A stretch of DNA of 64,000 bases from Halomonas urmiana. GTDB lineage: Bacteria; Pseudomonadota; Gammaproteobacteria; Pseudomonadales; Halomonadaceae. The position numbers and the translations under genes were made by a program. The number at the start of each line of letters is the position of its first letter. Positions within the stretch are counted from its first letter, which is position 1. Shown piece after piece: positions 24,616 to 35,335 of this stretch. The stretch is taken from the NCBI RefSeq assembly GCF_005780185.1, contig NZ_VBUI01000003.1, positions 124,001 through 188,000 of the forward strand, written 5' to 3'. Below the pieces are notes generated by a model. It saw only the letters and a list, made by a program, of their open reading frames with translations. It had not been told where the DNA came from and made no database searches.

Positions 24616-26106
24616 ATGGGGTCGATCATCGAACGTGATGCCTTCACGGCAGCCGATTTCCGGCTGTTCAGCAGGCGCCTCAGGGCCAGCCTGGGCATCC
24701 TCCGGGAGTGGCTGGCCCAGCCGGGGGCCGGTACCGGCCCCGTGACGATTGGGGCGGAGCTGGAAAGCTATCTTGCCGATGATGGCGGCCGGGTGCTGAA
24801 TATCAATCAGGCGCTCCTGGACGAGCTGCAGGATCCCCAGCTGCAGCTCGAGCTGAACCGCTTCAATATCGAGTACAACCTTGCTCCCCTGTCGCTCCAG
24901 GGGGGGCCGCTGCATGCCCTCGAGCAGCAGCTGCTGCAGGTGTTGGCGCGGTTGCAGGCAGCCGCCAAGCGCCACCAGGGGCGAGTTGTCCCCATCGGCA
25001 TCCTGCCTACCCTGCGTGCCGAGGACCTCGGCGAACATGCCATGACCGATCTGCCGCGCTACCGGGCCCTCGAGCGAGAGCTCAAGCGCCTGCGCGGCGA
25101 GGATTTCAGCGTCGAGATCCATGGGGACGATACCATCAAGGTCAGCAGCTCCCACGTGGTGCTGGAGGGGGCCAATACCTCCTGCCAGCTCCACCTGCGC
25201 GTCTCTCCCGAGCGCTATGCCGATACCTTCAACGCCATCCAACTGGTCACCCCGCTGGTGCTGGCACTCAGTGCCAATTCGCCGCTGTTTCTGCAGCATC
25301 GCCTGTGGGAAGAGACCCGCATCGCCCTGTTCAAGCAGTCGGTGGACTGCCGCATGCGCAACCGTGGGCGCTGGCGTCAGCCGTCCCGCGTGGCCTTCGG
25401 CCAGGGCTGGGTGCGTCGCGGTGCCTGGGAGCTGTTCGCCGAGACGGTTGCCCTGTATCAGCCGATCATGCCCGTGAACAGCGAGGGGCCGTTCGGCGGC
25501 TGGCAGCCCGGCACCAGTGCCCCGGCCCTACCGGAGCTACGCCTGCATATGGGTACCGTCTGGCCCTGGAATCGGGCCGTCTACGATCCTGCCTTCGGCG
25601 GACACCTGCGGGTGGAGATGCGTGCCCTGCCTTCGGGGCCCACCGCCGTGGACATGGTGGCCAACACTGCCCTGATGCTCGGCCTGGTGGCCGGGCTGCG
25701 CGAGGACATCGAGAGTTGGTTGAGTGCCATGCCCTTCCGCTATGCCGAGTACAACTTCTACCGAGCCGCCCAGCATGGCCTGGCGGCGCGGCTGTTGTGG
25801 CCTCATCGCCGGCACCAACGGCTCGAGGAAACGCCCGTCGTGGCCTTGCTGGAGCGCTTGCTGCCCCATGCCCGCCAGGGCTTGCGGTGGCTGGGGGTGG
25901 AGGAGGCCGACAGCGCCCCCTATCTGTCGACGATCGAGCATCGCCTGGCGGCGCGCCTCAACGGTGCGCGCTGGCAGCGCGAGGTGATGCAGGGCTTCGA
26001 ACGGCAGGGCCTCGGCCGGCTCGAGGCCTGCCACCGGATGCTGGCGCGCTATTGTGAGGCGTCGCTGGCCAACCGGCCGGTGTCCAGCTGGTCGAGGGAG
26101 GTGTGA
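24616..26106 (+). CDS. GCS2-like carboxylate-amine ligase, copy 2
   Basis: A 496-residue paralogue of the protein at 16234, the same length and largely identical along its whole length by eye, including VTIGAELESYLADD, LELNRFNIEYNLAP, VVLEGANTSCQLH and LRVEMRALPSGPT. Codon choices differ freely between the copies and the spacers are not alike, so the duplication is not recent. ATP-dependent amide-bond formation is the family expectation. The zinc deacylase starts at the base after its stop. No dedicated regulator is next to it; the LysR gene upstream points the same way but is 142 bp away. Confidence 0.8.
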   Translation: MGSIIERDAFTAADFRLFSRRLRASLGILREWLAQPGAGTGPVTIGAELESYLADDGGRVLNINQALLDELQDPQLQLELNRFNIEYNLAPLSLQGGPLHALEQQLLQVLARLQAAAKRHQGRVVPIGILPTLRAEDLGEHAMTDLPRYRALERELKRLRGEDFSVEIHGDDTIKVSSSHVVLEGANTSCQLHLRVSPERYADTFNAIQLVTPLVLALSANSPLFLQHRLWEETRIALFKQSVDCRMRNRGRWRQPSRVAFGQGWVRRGAWELFAETVALYQPIMPVNSEGPFGGWQPGTSAPALPELRLHMGTVWPWNRAVYDPAFGGHLRVEMRALPSGPTAVDMVANTALMLGLVAGLREDIESWLSAMPFRYAEYNFYRAAQHGLAARLLWPHRRHQRLEETPVVALLERLLPHARQGLRWLGVEEADSAPYLSTIEHRLAARLNGARWQREVMQGFERQGLGRLEACHRMLARYCEASLANRPVSSWSREV

Positions 26107-27132
26107 ATGGTTACGACGCGCTTGCCCGTTCTCCGCGACCCGCCGGTCGACCACGACGATGTGGGCACCTGGGTGGCATCCCTGGGCGGGCCCACCTGGA
26201 TCGTCCTGTCGGGAGACGACGCGCGACGCTGCCGGGTGGTCACCACCCTGCTGCATGGCAACGAGCCCTCCGGGGTCATGGCGCTGCACCGCTGGCTGGC
26301 GACCCAGCCCCGTCCGCGCACGCGGCTGGCGGTACTGGTGGCCAATGTCGGTGCCGCCCTGACGCCGCCGCACTTCACCCACCGCAGCGTCCCTGGCGAG
26401 CGTGACCTCAACCGCTGCTTCCGGCCGCCCCATGCAGGGGTCTCCGGGGTGCTGGCCGCGGCGATCGCCGAGGATATCCAGGCCTGGGCGCCCGAGTGTG
26501 TCATCGACATGCACAACACCTCGGGCAATGGCCCGTCCTTTGCCGTCGCCACCGTACGTGACCCTTTTCTCGAACGGCTGGCGGGGCAGTTTTGCGACCG
26601 GCTGATCGTCACCGACTTCCGTCTCGGTAGCCTGATGGAGCTGCCCTTGGTCGTGCCGGCTCTCGCCCCTTGCCCGATGCTGACCCTGGAGTGTGGTGGT
26701 GCCCTGCAACCCGCGGCGCGGGAGGTGGCCGGTACCGTCTTCCGTCGACTGGCCGAGTGGTCGGACCTGACGGCGCTGGAGCCCCATCCCGACCTCGATG
26801 TGCTGGTCCACCCGTTGCGCGTGGAGCTCCGCCCCGGGGCCAGCATCGCCTATGCGCGCGAGCCCCAGCCCGGGGTGGACGTGACACTCTGGGCTCGCAT
26901 CGACGAGCACAATCGCGGCCTGACGCTGCCGGACACCTTCCTCGGCTGGCTGGGGGAGGAGGGTCTGGCGTGTCTGCAGGCCTGCGATGCGCGGGGACAG
27001 GACCACCTCCACGAGCTGCTCTGCGAACGTCAGGGCCGGCTCTATCCCCGCTGCCCGATGCGCCTGTTCATGGCCACCACCAACGTCGAGATCGCCCGCA
27101 GCGATTGCCTGTTCTATAGCGTGCCGCTTTGA
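26107..27132 (+). CDS. AstE/aspartoacylase-like zinc deacylase, copy 2
   Basis: A 341-residue paralogue of the protein at 17725. The zinc motif LLHGNEPSG, the third-ligand motif VIDMHNTSGNGP and TLECGGALQPAA are all kept, as is the C-terminal barrel segment with DVTLWARIDEHNRG and MATTNVEIARSD. The gene pair keeps the exact TGAATG junction of copy 1, pointing to co-translation and a shared task. The conserved catalytic residues in both copies argue that both are active. Confidence 0.82.
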   Translation: MVTTRLPVLRDPPVDHDDVGTWVASLGGPTWIVLSGDDARRCRVVTTLLHGNEPSGVMALHRWLATQPRPRTRLAVLVANVGAALTPPHFTHRSVPGERDLNRCFRPPHAGVSGVLAAAIAEDIQAWAPECVIDMHNTSGNGPSFAVATVRDPFLERLAGQFCDRLIVTDFRLGSLMELPLVVPALAPCPMLTLECGGALQPAAREVAGTVFRRLAEWSDLTALEPHPDLDVLVHPLRVELRPGASIAYAREPQPGVDVTLWARIDEHNRGLTLPDTFLGWLGEEGLACLQACDARGQDHLHELLCERQGRLYPRCPMRLFMATTNVEIARSDCLFYSVPL

Positions 27133-27212
27133 GCCTCGCCCGCGGTCGCTCGGCTCCCGGCCCCTTTGCCGCGCAGGGAATGTTGGCCGCCGTTCCCTGT
27201 CCCTGTAGGGTA

Positions 27213-27275
27213 AGCAGCCTGTCGGACTCGAAATCCGTGATACTCGCGACGACCGGTCAAGCCCGACAGGCTGCT
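27213..27275. repeat. 63-bp element with 18-bp imperfect terminal inverted repeats
   Basis: AGCAGCCTGTCGGACTCG at 27213-27230 and the reverse complement of 27258-27275 (AGCAGCCTGTCGGGCTTG) match at 16 of 18 positions. The element lies between the deacylase and selO and ends 23 bp before the selO start. It may be a miniature transposon-like or REP-like element, or serve as a terminator for the upstream operon. Confidence 0.5.
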
Positions 27276-27298
27276 AGGGCCCGACCACAGGAGGCGCC

Positions 27299-28786
27299 AT
27301 GTTCCCCACCTTCACCCTGCGCTACGCCCGCCTGCCGGACCGCTTCTTCGTGCGCTTCGATCCTGTGCCGGTGGAAGCGCCGCGGCTCTTGGCCTTCAAC
27401 CGGCCGCTGGCCGAGGAGCTGGGCTTCGATCTCGATGCCTTCGATGAGCAAAAAGCTACCGAGGCGCTGGCCGGCAATGTCGTGCCGCAAGGCGCCGAGC
27501 CGCTAGCCCAGGCCTATGCCGGTCACCAGTTCGGCCACTTCAATCCGCGCCTGGGCGACGGCCGGGCCGTGCTGCTGGGCGAGGTGACCGACCGCGAGGG
27601 GCGGCTGCGCGACCTCCAGCTCAAGGGCGCCGGTTGCACACCCTTCTCCCGCGGGGCCGACGGGCGCGCGCCGCTCGGCCCGGTGCTGCGCGAGTACCTG
27701 GTCAGCGAGGCGATGCACGTGCTGGGCATTCCCACCACCCGCGCGCTGGCCGCGGTGAGCACCGGCGAGCGGGTCTTTCGCCGGGTGCCCGAGCCCGGCG
27801 CCGTGCTGACCCGGGTGGCCTCGAGCCACCTGCGCGTGGGCACCTTCCAGTACTTCGCCGCACGTGGCGATAAGGAGGCCATTCGCTTGCTGGCGGACCT
27901 GGCCATCGAGCGGCACCATCCGCATCTCGCTGCACTGCCCCCGGAGACGCGCTATCTCTCGCTGGTGGAGGCCGTCCAGGCTGGCCAGGCCCGGCTCGTC
28001 GCCGGCTGGATGGGGCTCGGGTTCATCCACGGCGTGATGAATACCGACAACGCCTCGATCGCCGGCGAGACGATCGACTACGGCCCCTGCGCCTTCATGG
28101 AGGCCTTCGATCCCGAGCAGGTGTTCAGCTCCATCGATGAGGGTGGCCGCTACGCCTATCGCAACCAGCCGTGGATCGCCCAGTGGAACCTGGCGCGCTT
28201 CGCCGAGACCCTGATCCCGCTGATCGACGATGACGCCGACCGCGCCGTGGAGCGGGCCACCGCGGTGATCCAGGCCTACCCGGCGCAGTACGAGGCCGAG
28301 TGGCTGGCGGTGATGCGCAAGAAACTGGGGCTGGCAGGTGAGGAAGAGGGCGACCGCGAACTGGTCGAGGCCTTCCTCGAGGCCCAGAAGGCCGGCCGCG
28401 CCGACTTCACCCTGGCCTTCCGCACCCTGGCCGATGCCGTCGAGTCCGGGGCGGGCAGGGGCGAAGGCGAGGGGGCGCTGCTGGGGCTCTTCGAGTCCCG
28501 GGAGGTCATCGAGGCCTGGCTGCCCCGCTGGCGGACGCGGCTGGCCCGGGAAGAGGCGTCACCGACGACGATCGCCGCGCGGCTGCGCGCGACCAATCCG
28601 CTCTATATCCCGCGCAACCAGCGGGTGGAAGAGGCGCTGGCCGCGGCCGCCGAGGGCGACCTCGCGCCCTTCGAGACGCTTGCCGAGGTGCTGGCGCATC
28701 CCTTCGAGGCCCAGCCCGGCCGCGAGGCCTACGCCCGGCCGGCGCCGGCCGGCGAGGCCGTCTTCCGCACCTTCTGCGGGACCTGA
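27299..28786 (+). CDS. selO: protein adenylyltransferase SelO
   Basis: A 495-residue SelO/YdiU-family pseudokinase-fold enzyme that transfers AMP from ATP to protein side chains. Typical segments are AQAYAGHQFGHFNPRLGDGRA (about residues 75-95), LKGAGCTPFSRGADGRAPLGP, VASSHLRVGTFQ, FIHGVMNTDNASIAGETIDYGPC (catalytic Asp/Asn region), and YRNQPWIAQWNL. Family members are linked to redox stress. The C-terminus ends FRTFCGT; a near-terminal cysteine is usual in bacterial members. GGAGG precedes the ATG closely. Confidence 0.93.
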   Translation: MFPTFTLRYARLPDRFFVRFDPVPVEAPRLLAFNRPLAEELGFDLDAFDEQKATEALAGNVVPQGAEPLAQAYAGHQFGHFNPRLGDGRAVLLGEVTDREGRLRDLQLKGAGCTPFSRGADGRAPLGPVLREYLVSEAMHVLGIPTTRALAAVSTGERVFRRVPEPGAVLTRVASSHLRVGTFQYFAARGDKEAIRLLADLAIERHHPHLAALPPETRYLSLVEAVQAGQARLVAGWMGLGFIHGVMNTDNASIAGETIDYGPCAFMEAFDPEQVFSSIDEGGRYAYRNQPWIAQWNLARFAETLIPLIDDDADRAVERATAVIQAYPAQYEAEWLAVMRKKLGLAGEEEGDRELVEAFLEAQKAGRADFTLAFRTLADAVESGAGRGEGEGALLGLFESREVIEAWLPRWRTRLAREEASPTTIAARLRATNPLYIPRNQRVEEALAAAAEGDLAPFETLAEVLAHPFEAQPGREAYARPAPAGEAVFRTFCGT

Positions 28787-29000
28787 GTTGGCAGCCATGT
28801 CTACCAGCCGTGGCTATTGATCAAGGCCGGATGGCCTTTCCGTGTCCTGCATACCATAGTTCTACGCAGAGTCGGTGTTTGAGCAAGAGGTATGGAGAGG
28901 CTTCATGTTGCAGACCGTCTGCCCCTCTTCCCGGTGGGGCGGTGGTCATGGCGCGCGCAGGTGTCGTGCCGCAGTGTTGCAGAGATGCGTTCCTGTGGTG

Positions 29001-29030
29001 ATTTGACAGTCGTGAAACGGCGCACTCATA
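29001..29030 (+). promoter_or_regulatory. candidate sigma-70 promoter of the amino-acid ABC operon
   Basis: TTGACA (29001-29006), 18-bp spacer, CATATT (29025-29030), 45 bp upstream of the binding-protein start. The -35 box is a perfect consensus match. The 288-bp spacer before it holds only a weak hairpin after selO. Confidence 0.55.
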
Positions 29031-29074
29031 TTGACGTGGCGGAATAATAAAACTCACCAACACGCGAGAATGCC

Positions 29075-29929
29075 ATGAAAGGAATAAAAGCATCGCTTTT
29101 GCCTGCCGCCCTGATGGGAACCATGGTCATCGGCAGCGGACTGGCCACGACCGCCTTTGCACAGGATCCCTACACGGTTGGTGTGGAAGCCTCCTTCCCG
29201 CCTTGGGCCTATGTGGAGGGGGGAGAGTTCAAGGGCATCGCCATCGACGCCATGGAAGCGATCGCCGAGGAGGTCGGCATCGAGATCGAGTTCCAGGACA
29301 TGCCTTTCCCGTCTCTGATTCCGGCACTGGCGGCGGAAAAGATCGATATCCTCGCCACCGGCCTCACCGTCACCGAAGAACGTAGCGAAAACATCGATTT
29401 CACTATCCCTTGGTGGGAAACCAACGACGTCGTACTGGTGCCCGAAGACTCTGATCTCAATGTCTTTACCGCCGTATGCTGCGGAGCCCGTATTGGCGTT
29501 CAGGGCGGCTCTTCACAGCAGGCCTGGATGGAAGAGAACGTGGTAAATTCCAGCGATATCGACGTCGAGCTGGCCAAATACGACAATTACGTCACCGCCG
29601 TGGATGACATGGCGATCGGTCGTATCTCCTCGGTCATTGTCGACGATACCTCCGCTCAGGAGTACATCAATGCTGGCAAGCCGGTGAAGATGGCGGGCAA
29701 GATCTTTATCCGCGCACCGCTGGCGCTAGCGGTATCCAAGAACGACCCCCAGGAGATCCTCGGCGACCTGAACCAGGGGATCCTGGCCATCTATGAGTCC
29801 GGCGAGTGGGGCGAGATCGTCGACGAGTACATCCCCGGTGTCACCGTCCCTGCCATTCCGGGGCACATGCCGGACTTCGTTGACACCTACCAGAAGCCAG
29901 TGGCCGGTCTTCCCGAGCTGGGTAACTAA
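29075..29929 (+). CDS. family-3 amino-acid ABC transporter substrate-binding protein
   Basis: A 284-residue periplasmic binding protein. A signal peptide ends around AFAQ (residue 28). The mature N-terminus YTVGVEASFPPWAYVEGGEFKG (start about residue 32) is the family-3 signature, and ATGLTVTEERSENIDFTIPWW is the conserved hinge-side motif. A CCGAR segment replaces the more usual single small residue before the GVQ.GS loop. It is the first gene of a four-gene polar amino-acid transporter operon. The substrate (polar or charged amino acid) is not determined by sequence. Confidence 0.9.
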   Translation: MKGIKASLLPAALMGTMVIGSGLATTAFAQDPYTVGVEASFPPWAYVEGGEFKGIAIDAMEAIAEEVGIEIEFQDMPFPSLIPALAAEKIDILATGLTVTEERSENIDFTIPWWETNDVVLVPEDSDLNVFTAVCCGARIGVQGGSSQQAWMEENVVNSSDIDVELAKYDNYVTAVDDMAIGRISSVIVDDTSAQEYINAGKPVKMAGKIFIRAPLALAVSKNDPQEILGDLNQGILAIYESGEWGEIVDEYIPGVTVPAIPGHMPDFVDTYQKPVAGLPELGN

Positions 29930-29945
29930 CAAGTTGCGATGACGT

Positions 29946-29975
29946 CGGGCGTCCTTCCTGGTGGGAGGGCGCCCG
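29946..29975 (+). promoter_or_regulatory. intercistronic hairpin after the binding-protein gene
   Basis: CGGGCGTCCTTCC (29946-29958) pairs with GGGAGGGCGCCCG (29963-29975) through a TGGT loop, allowing G-T pairs. It lies between the binding protein and the first permease. Such hairpins commonly protect the binding-protein message and lower downstream expression; no T-run follows. Confidence 0.5.
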
Positions 29976-29994
29976 TCACGTTAGGGAAGTCGGC

Positions 29995-30663
29995 ATGGAT
30001 ATCTACGACGTACTGCTACGCGATTTTCCCTTCCTGTTGAAGGGGCTGGGGGTGGCCATCGTGCTGTTGGCCGCCCTGTTGACGATCGGCTTCGTGCTGG
30101 GCATGGCGATCTGCCTGGTGCAGCTCTATGGCCCAAGGGCCCGACTGGTGCAGTGGCCACTGACCCTCTATGAACGTGTGTTCAGGGGTGTGCCGATCAT
30201 CATCATGCTGTTCATCTTCTTCTATGGCATGTCGGGTGTTATCGACATCTCGGCCTTCGGTGCCGCCATACTGGCCATGGGACTGCGTTCGGCGGCCTAC
30301 CAGTCGCAGATATTCCGCAGTGCCTTCCAGTCGGTGCCAGCCGGGCAGATGATGGCCGCCCGAGCCATGGGCATGTCCAAGATCAAGGCGATTCGACACA
30401 TCGTCTTTCCTCAGGCGGCGCGGCATGCCATCGGCCCCTGGACCAACGAGTTCTCCTCGGAGATCAAGGAGACCTCCCTGGCTTATGTCATCGGAGTGGT
30501 TGAGCTGACCCGGCAGGCGCATTACATCATTACCAGTACCCAGGGCAACGTGTTGACGGTGTTTGCCGTGGTGGCGCTGCTGTATTTCATCCTCAATCGG
30601 ACAGGCAACAGCCTGCTGTATGCCCTTGAACGCAAGCTGGCCGTGCCGGGCTTCGAAAAATGA
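29995..30663 (+). CDS. amino-acid ABC transporter permease 1
   Basis: A 222-residue inner-membrane permease of the HisMQ type with about five helices. ERVFRGVPIIIMLFIFFYG is the typical start of the transport domain, and ARAMGMSKIKAIRHIVFPQAARHAIGPW holds the EAA-like loop that contacts the ATPase. It works with the second permease at 31427 as a heterodimer. Confidence 0.9.
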   Translation: MDIYDVLLRDFPFLLKGLGVAIVLLAALLTIGFVLGMAICLVQLYGPRARLVQWPLTLYERVFRGVPIIIMLFIFFYGMSGVIDISAFGAAILAMGLRSAAYQSQIFRSAFQSVPAGQMMAARAMGMSKIKAIRHIVFPQAARHAIGPWTNEFSSEIKETSLAYVIGVVELTRQAHYIITSTQGNVLTVFAVVALLYFILNRTGNSLLYALERKLAVPGFEK

Positions 30664-30682
30664 TGCGAGAGGAATGCCGATA

Positions 30683-31423
30683 ATGGCCGACGATCTGATT
30701 CTGGACGTGCAGGATGTGAAGAAGGCTTACGACGGCCTCGAGGTGCTCAAGGGTATCGGCTTCAGTCTGAAAAAGGGTGAGACCAAGGTGCTGATCGGCC
30801 CCTCTGGCTCGGGCAAGAGTACCCTGCTGCGCTGTATCAATCACCTCACGGTGCCGGACGCCGGGCGCATCTATCTCAACGGCGATGAGGTGCTGGATTC
30901 CAATATCGACGCCATGCGATCGCGGATGGGATTCGTCTTCCAGGACTTCAACCTCTTCTCGCACCTGACGGTGCTCGACAACGTGCGCCTCTGTCAGATC
31001 AAGGTCAACGGTACGGACAAGGAAACCGCTACCCAGCGGGCGCATCGTGAACTGGAACGGGTCGGCCTGGGTGACAAGGCCGCGGCCTATCCGGCCGAGC
31101 TCTCCGGTGGCCAGCAGCAGCGCGTCTCCATTGCCCGGGCCCTGGCGATGGACCCCGACGTGCTGCTGTTCGACGAGCCCACCTCGGCGCTGGACCCGGA
31201 ATTGACCGGCGAGGTGGTGAGGGTGATGCAGCAGTTGGCCATCGAGGGCATGACCATGGTGGTGGTTACCCACGAGATGAGCTTCGCTCGGCAGGCCGCC
31301 GACGAGATCATCTTCATGGAGAATGGCGTCATCGTCGAGCAGGGGTCACCTGAGAGCATGTTCACCGAGTCCACGCACGAGAGGACCCGGGCCTTCCTCA
31401 ACGTCATTGCGGAGCACGGGTGA
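30683..31423 (+). CDS. amino-acid ABC transporter ATP-binding protein
   Basis: A 246-residue ABC ATPase. Walker A is IGPSGSGKST (about residue 35), the Q-loop VFQDFNLF, the signature LSGGQQQR (about residue 140), Walker B VLLFDEPTSALDPE, and the H-loop VTHEM. Strong match to the GlnQ/HisP group. ATG 30683 (MADDLIL) is preferred to ATG 30674 because GAGAGG lies at a better distance. The stop is 3 bp before the second permease, so translation is probably coupled. Confidence 0.92.
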   Translation: MADDLILDVQDVKKAYDGLEVLKGIGFSLKKGETKVLIGPSGSGKSTLLRCINHLTVPDAGRIYLNGDEVLDSNIDAMRSRMGFVFQDFNLFSHLTVLDNVRLCQIKVNGTDKETATQRAHRELERVGLGDKAAAYPAELSGGQQQRVSIARALAMDPDVLLFDEPTSALDPELTGEVVRVMQQLAIEGMTMVVVTHEMSFARQAADEIIFMENGVIVEQGSPESMFTESTHERTRAFLNVIAEHG

Positions 31424-31426
31424 GCC

Positions 31427-32095
31427 ATGCGGGAATTTTTCGAGTTTGGCATCGAGTGGCTGCCCGAGCTGCTGAAGGGGGTGCCAGTCACGCTGGCACT
31501 GTGGGTGATCGCCATCACTCTGGGGTTTTTCCTGGGGCTGGTGCTTTGCTGGGCCAGGGTCTACGGCAATCGTCTCTTCTACTGGATCAGCACCGTCTAC
31601 GTGGAGCTGTTTCGCGGTACGCCGATGCTGGTGCAGATGTTCTTCATCTACCTGGGGCTTCCCCATGTGGGCATCGTCTTCGACGCCTTCACTGCCGCAG
31701 TGATCGCGATCACCCTCAACAGTGCTGCTTACCAGGCCGAGTATTTCCGCGGCTCGGTGCTCTCGGTGCCCAAGGGGCAACTAGTGGCCGCAAGGGCTTG
31801 CGGCATGAGCCAATGGCAAGCGATCCGTCACATCATGCTGCCCCAGGCGCTGCGGCGCGTGATTCCACAGTGGTCCAACGAAGCGATCATCGAGCTTAAG
31901 TTCACTTCCATCGCCTATACCATCGGCGTGGTCGAGATCACTTCCATTGCCTCGGATATCGGCTCGCGCACACTGGACTTCTTCATGGTCTTCGTTTGGG
32001 CAGGGGTGATTTACCTCGTGCTCACCTCCACGGTGGCGAGCCTGCTGGGGCTCCTGGAGCGGCGGACATATGTGCCCGGGGTGACAACCCACTGA
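31427..32095 (+). CDS. amino-acid ABC transporter permease 2
   Basis: A 222-residue HisMQ-type permease paired with the one at 29995. Typical motifs are VYVELFRGTPMLVQMFFIYLG and ARACGMSQWQAIRHIMLPQALRRVIPQW (EAA loop). Last gene of the operon; a strong hairpin follows 65 bp after the stop. Confidence 0.9.
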   Translation: MREFFEFGIEWLPELLKGVPVTLALWVIAITLGFFLGLVLCWARVYGNRLFYWISTVYVELFRGTPMLVQMFFIYLGLPHVGIVFDAFTAAVIAITLNSAAYQAEYFRGSVLSVPKGQLVAARACGMSQWQAIRHIMLPQALRRVIPQWSNEAIIELKFTSIAYTIGVVEITSIASDIGSRTLDFFMVFVWAGVIYLVLTSTVASLLGLLERRTYVPGVTTH

Positions 32096-32159
32096 CACTC
32101 CCGGGCTAGCCGAGCGATCTTCCTGGCCGGGCAAGAGGTCACGCAGAGGGGTAACAAGA

Positions 32160-32188
32160 AGACGCCCGGGTGCAGCACCCGGGCGTCT
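32160..32188. terminator. shared terminator between ABC operon and katG
   Basis: AGACGCCCGGGTG, loop CAG, CACCCGGGCGTCT form a perfect 13-bp stem between two convergent genes. On the minus strand a T-rich TTCTTGTT follows, which suits katG; on the plus strand the tail TCTCTGT is weaker. Confidence 0.7.
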
Positions 32189-32226
32189 CTGTAGTGGCCG
32201 GGCTGGGTGCCCGGCTTGGCCCACTA

Positions 32227-34723
<2,497 letters not shown>

Positions 34724-35122
34724 TCATTCGGGCTGGGAGACCATGATGGGCTCGCCCTTGGGGCCCACCTGGAAGACGACGAAGCTGGCGCCATCGCTGC
34801 TCATTGTCCTGGCGACCATCGGGCGATCGGGGGGTTCCTGGAAGCCCTCGCCGGCCGATATGCTCAAGGGCTCCTGGCCTTCAACATCGACCTCGATGGT
34901 CCCCTCGATCACGTAGACGAAGACGTGTCCCGGATGGATGTGGCGATCCGTCACCCAGTCCTCGCCCACATCGAAGCGCACGATGTTGGCCTCCATCTCC
35001 TCCTGGCCCTCGAGTGTCGATTTCAGTATCGAGGTCGTCTCGCCGGCGGCGAGCAGGGGCATGAAGGCCAGGGCAGCGACCAGGGCAGAGGCGGCGCCCA
35101 TGGCTGTCCGGTGTGGATTCAT
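34724..35122 (-). CDS. secreted cupin-domain protein
   Basis: A 132-residue protein with a signal peptide (ALVAALAFMPLLAAG, cleavage near residue 27) and one cupin barrel. The metal-site motif is RHIHPGHVFVYVIEGTIEVDVEG (about residues 60-82), with two histidines and a glutamate, and a second, weaker motif GEGFQEPPDRP. AGGAGG lies directly before ATG 35122. Probably periplasmic; ligand or catalytic role unknown. Confidence 0.78.
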   Translation of the reverse strand: MNPHRTAMGAASALVAALAFMPLLAAGETTSILKSTLEGQEEMEANIVRFDVGEDWVTDRHIHPGHVFVYVIEGTIEVDVEGQEPLSISAGEGFQEPPDRPMVARTMSSDGASFVVFQVGPKGEPIMVSQPE

Positions 35123-35335
35123 GATTTCCTCCTTCCACCTGGGGTGGTAGTCGGATACGGGGGTGCCGTCGCGGGGAGCCACGGCCGGGCACGCCTGACG
35201 ACTGCCGACCAGGAGCTCCCCACCGGCATTCCTCACTATAGTCCCGTCCAGGCGGGTTCGCCCTGCGGCAAGCCGCCGGTGGCTCGTGCCCGAAGTCCTC
35301 GTGCGTTCGCGCACCGGTACCCCGGTGGCATGCGC

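Noticed and set aside
27220-27240. possible tRNA-Ser-like anticodon arm (CGGACTCGAAATCCG)
   Set aside because: No acceptor stem, D-arm or T-arm can be drawn around it; the stretch is better explained as the inside of the 63-bp inverted-repeat element.
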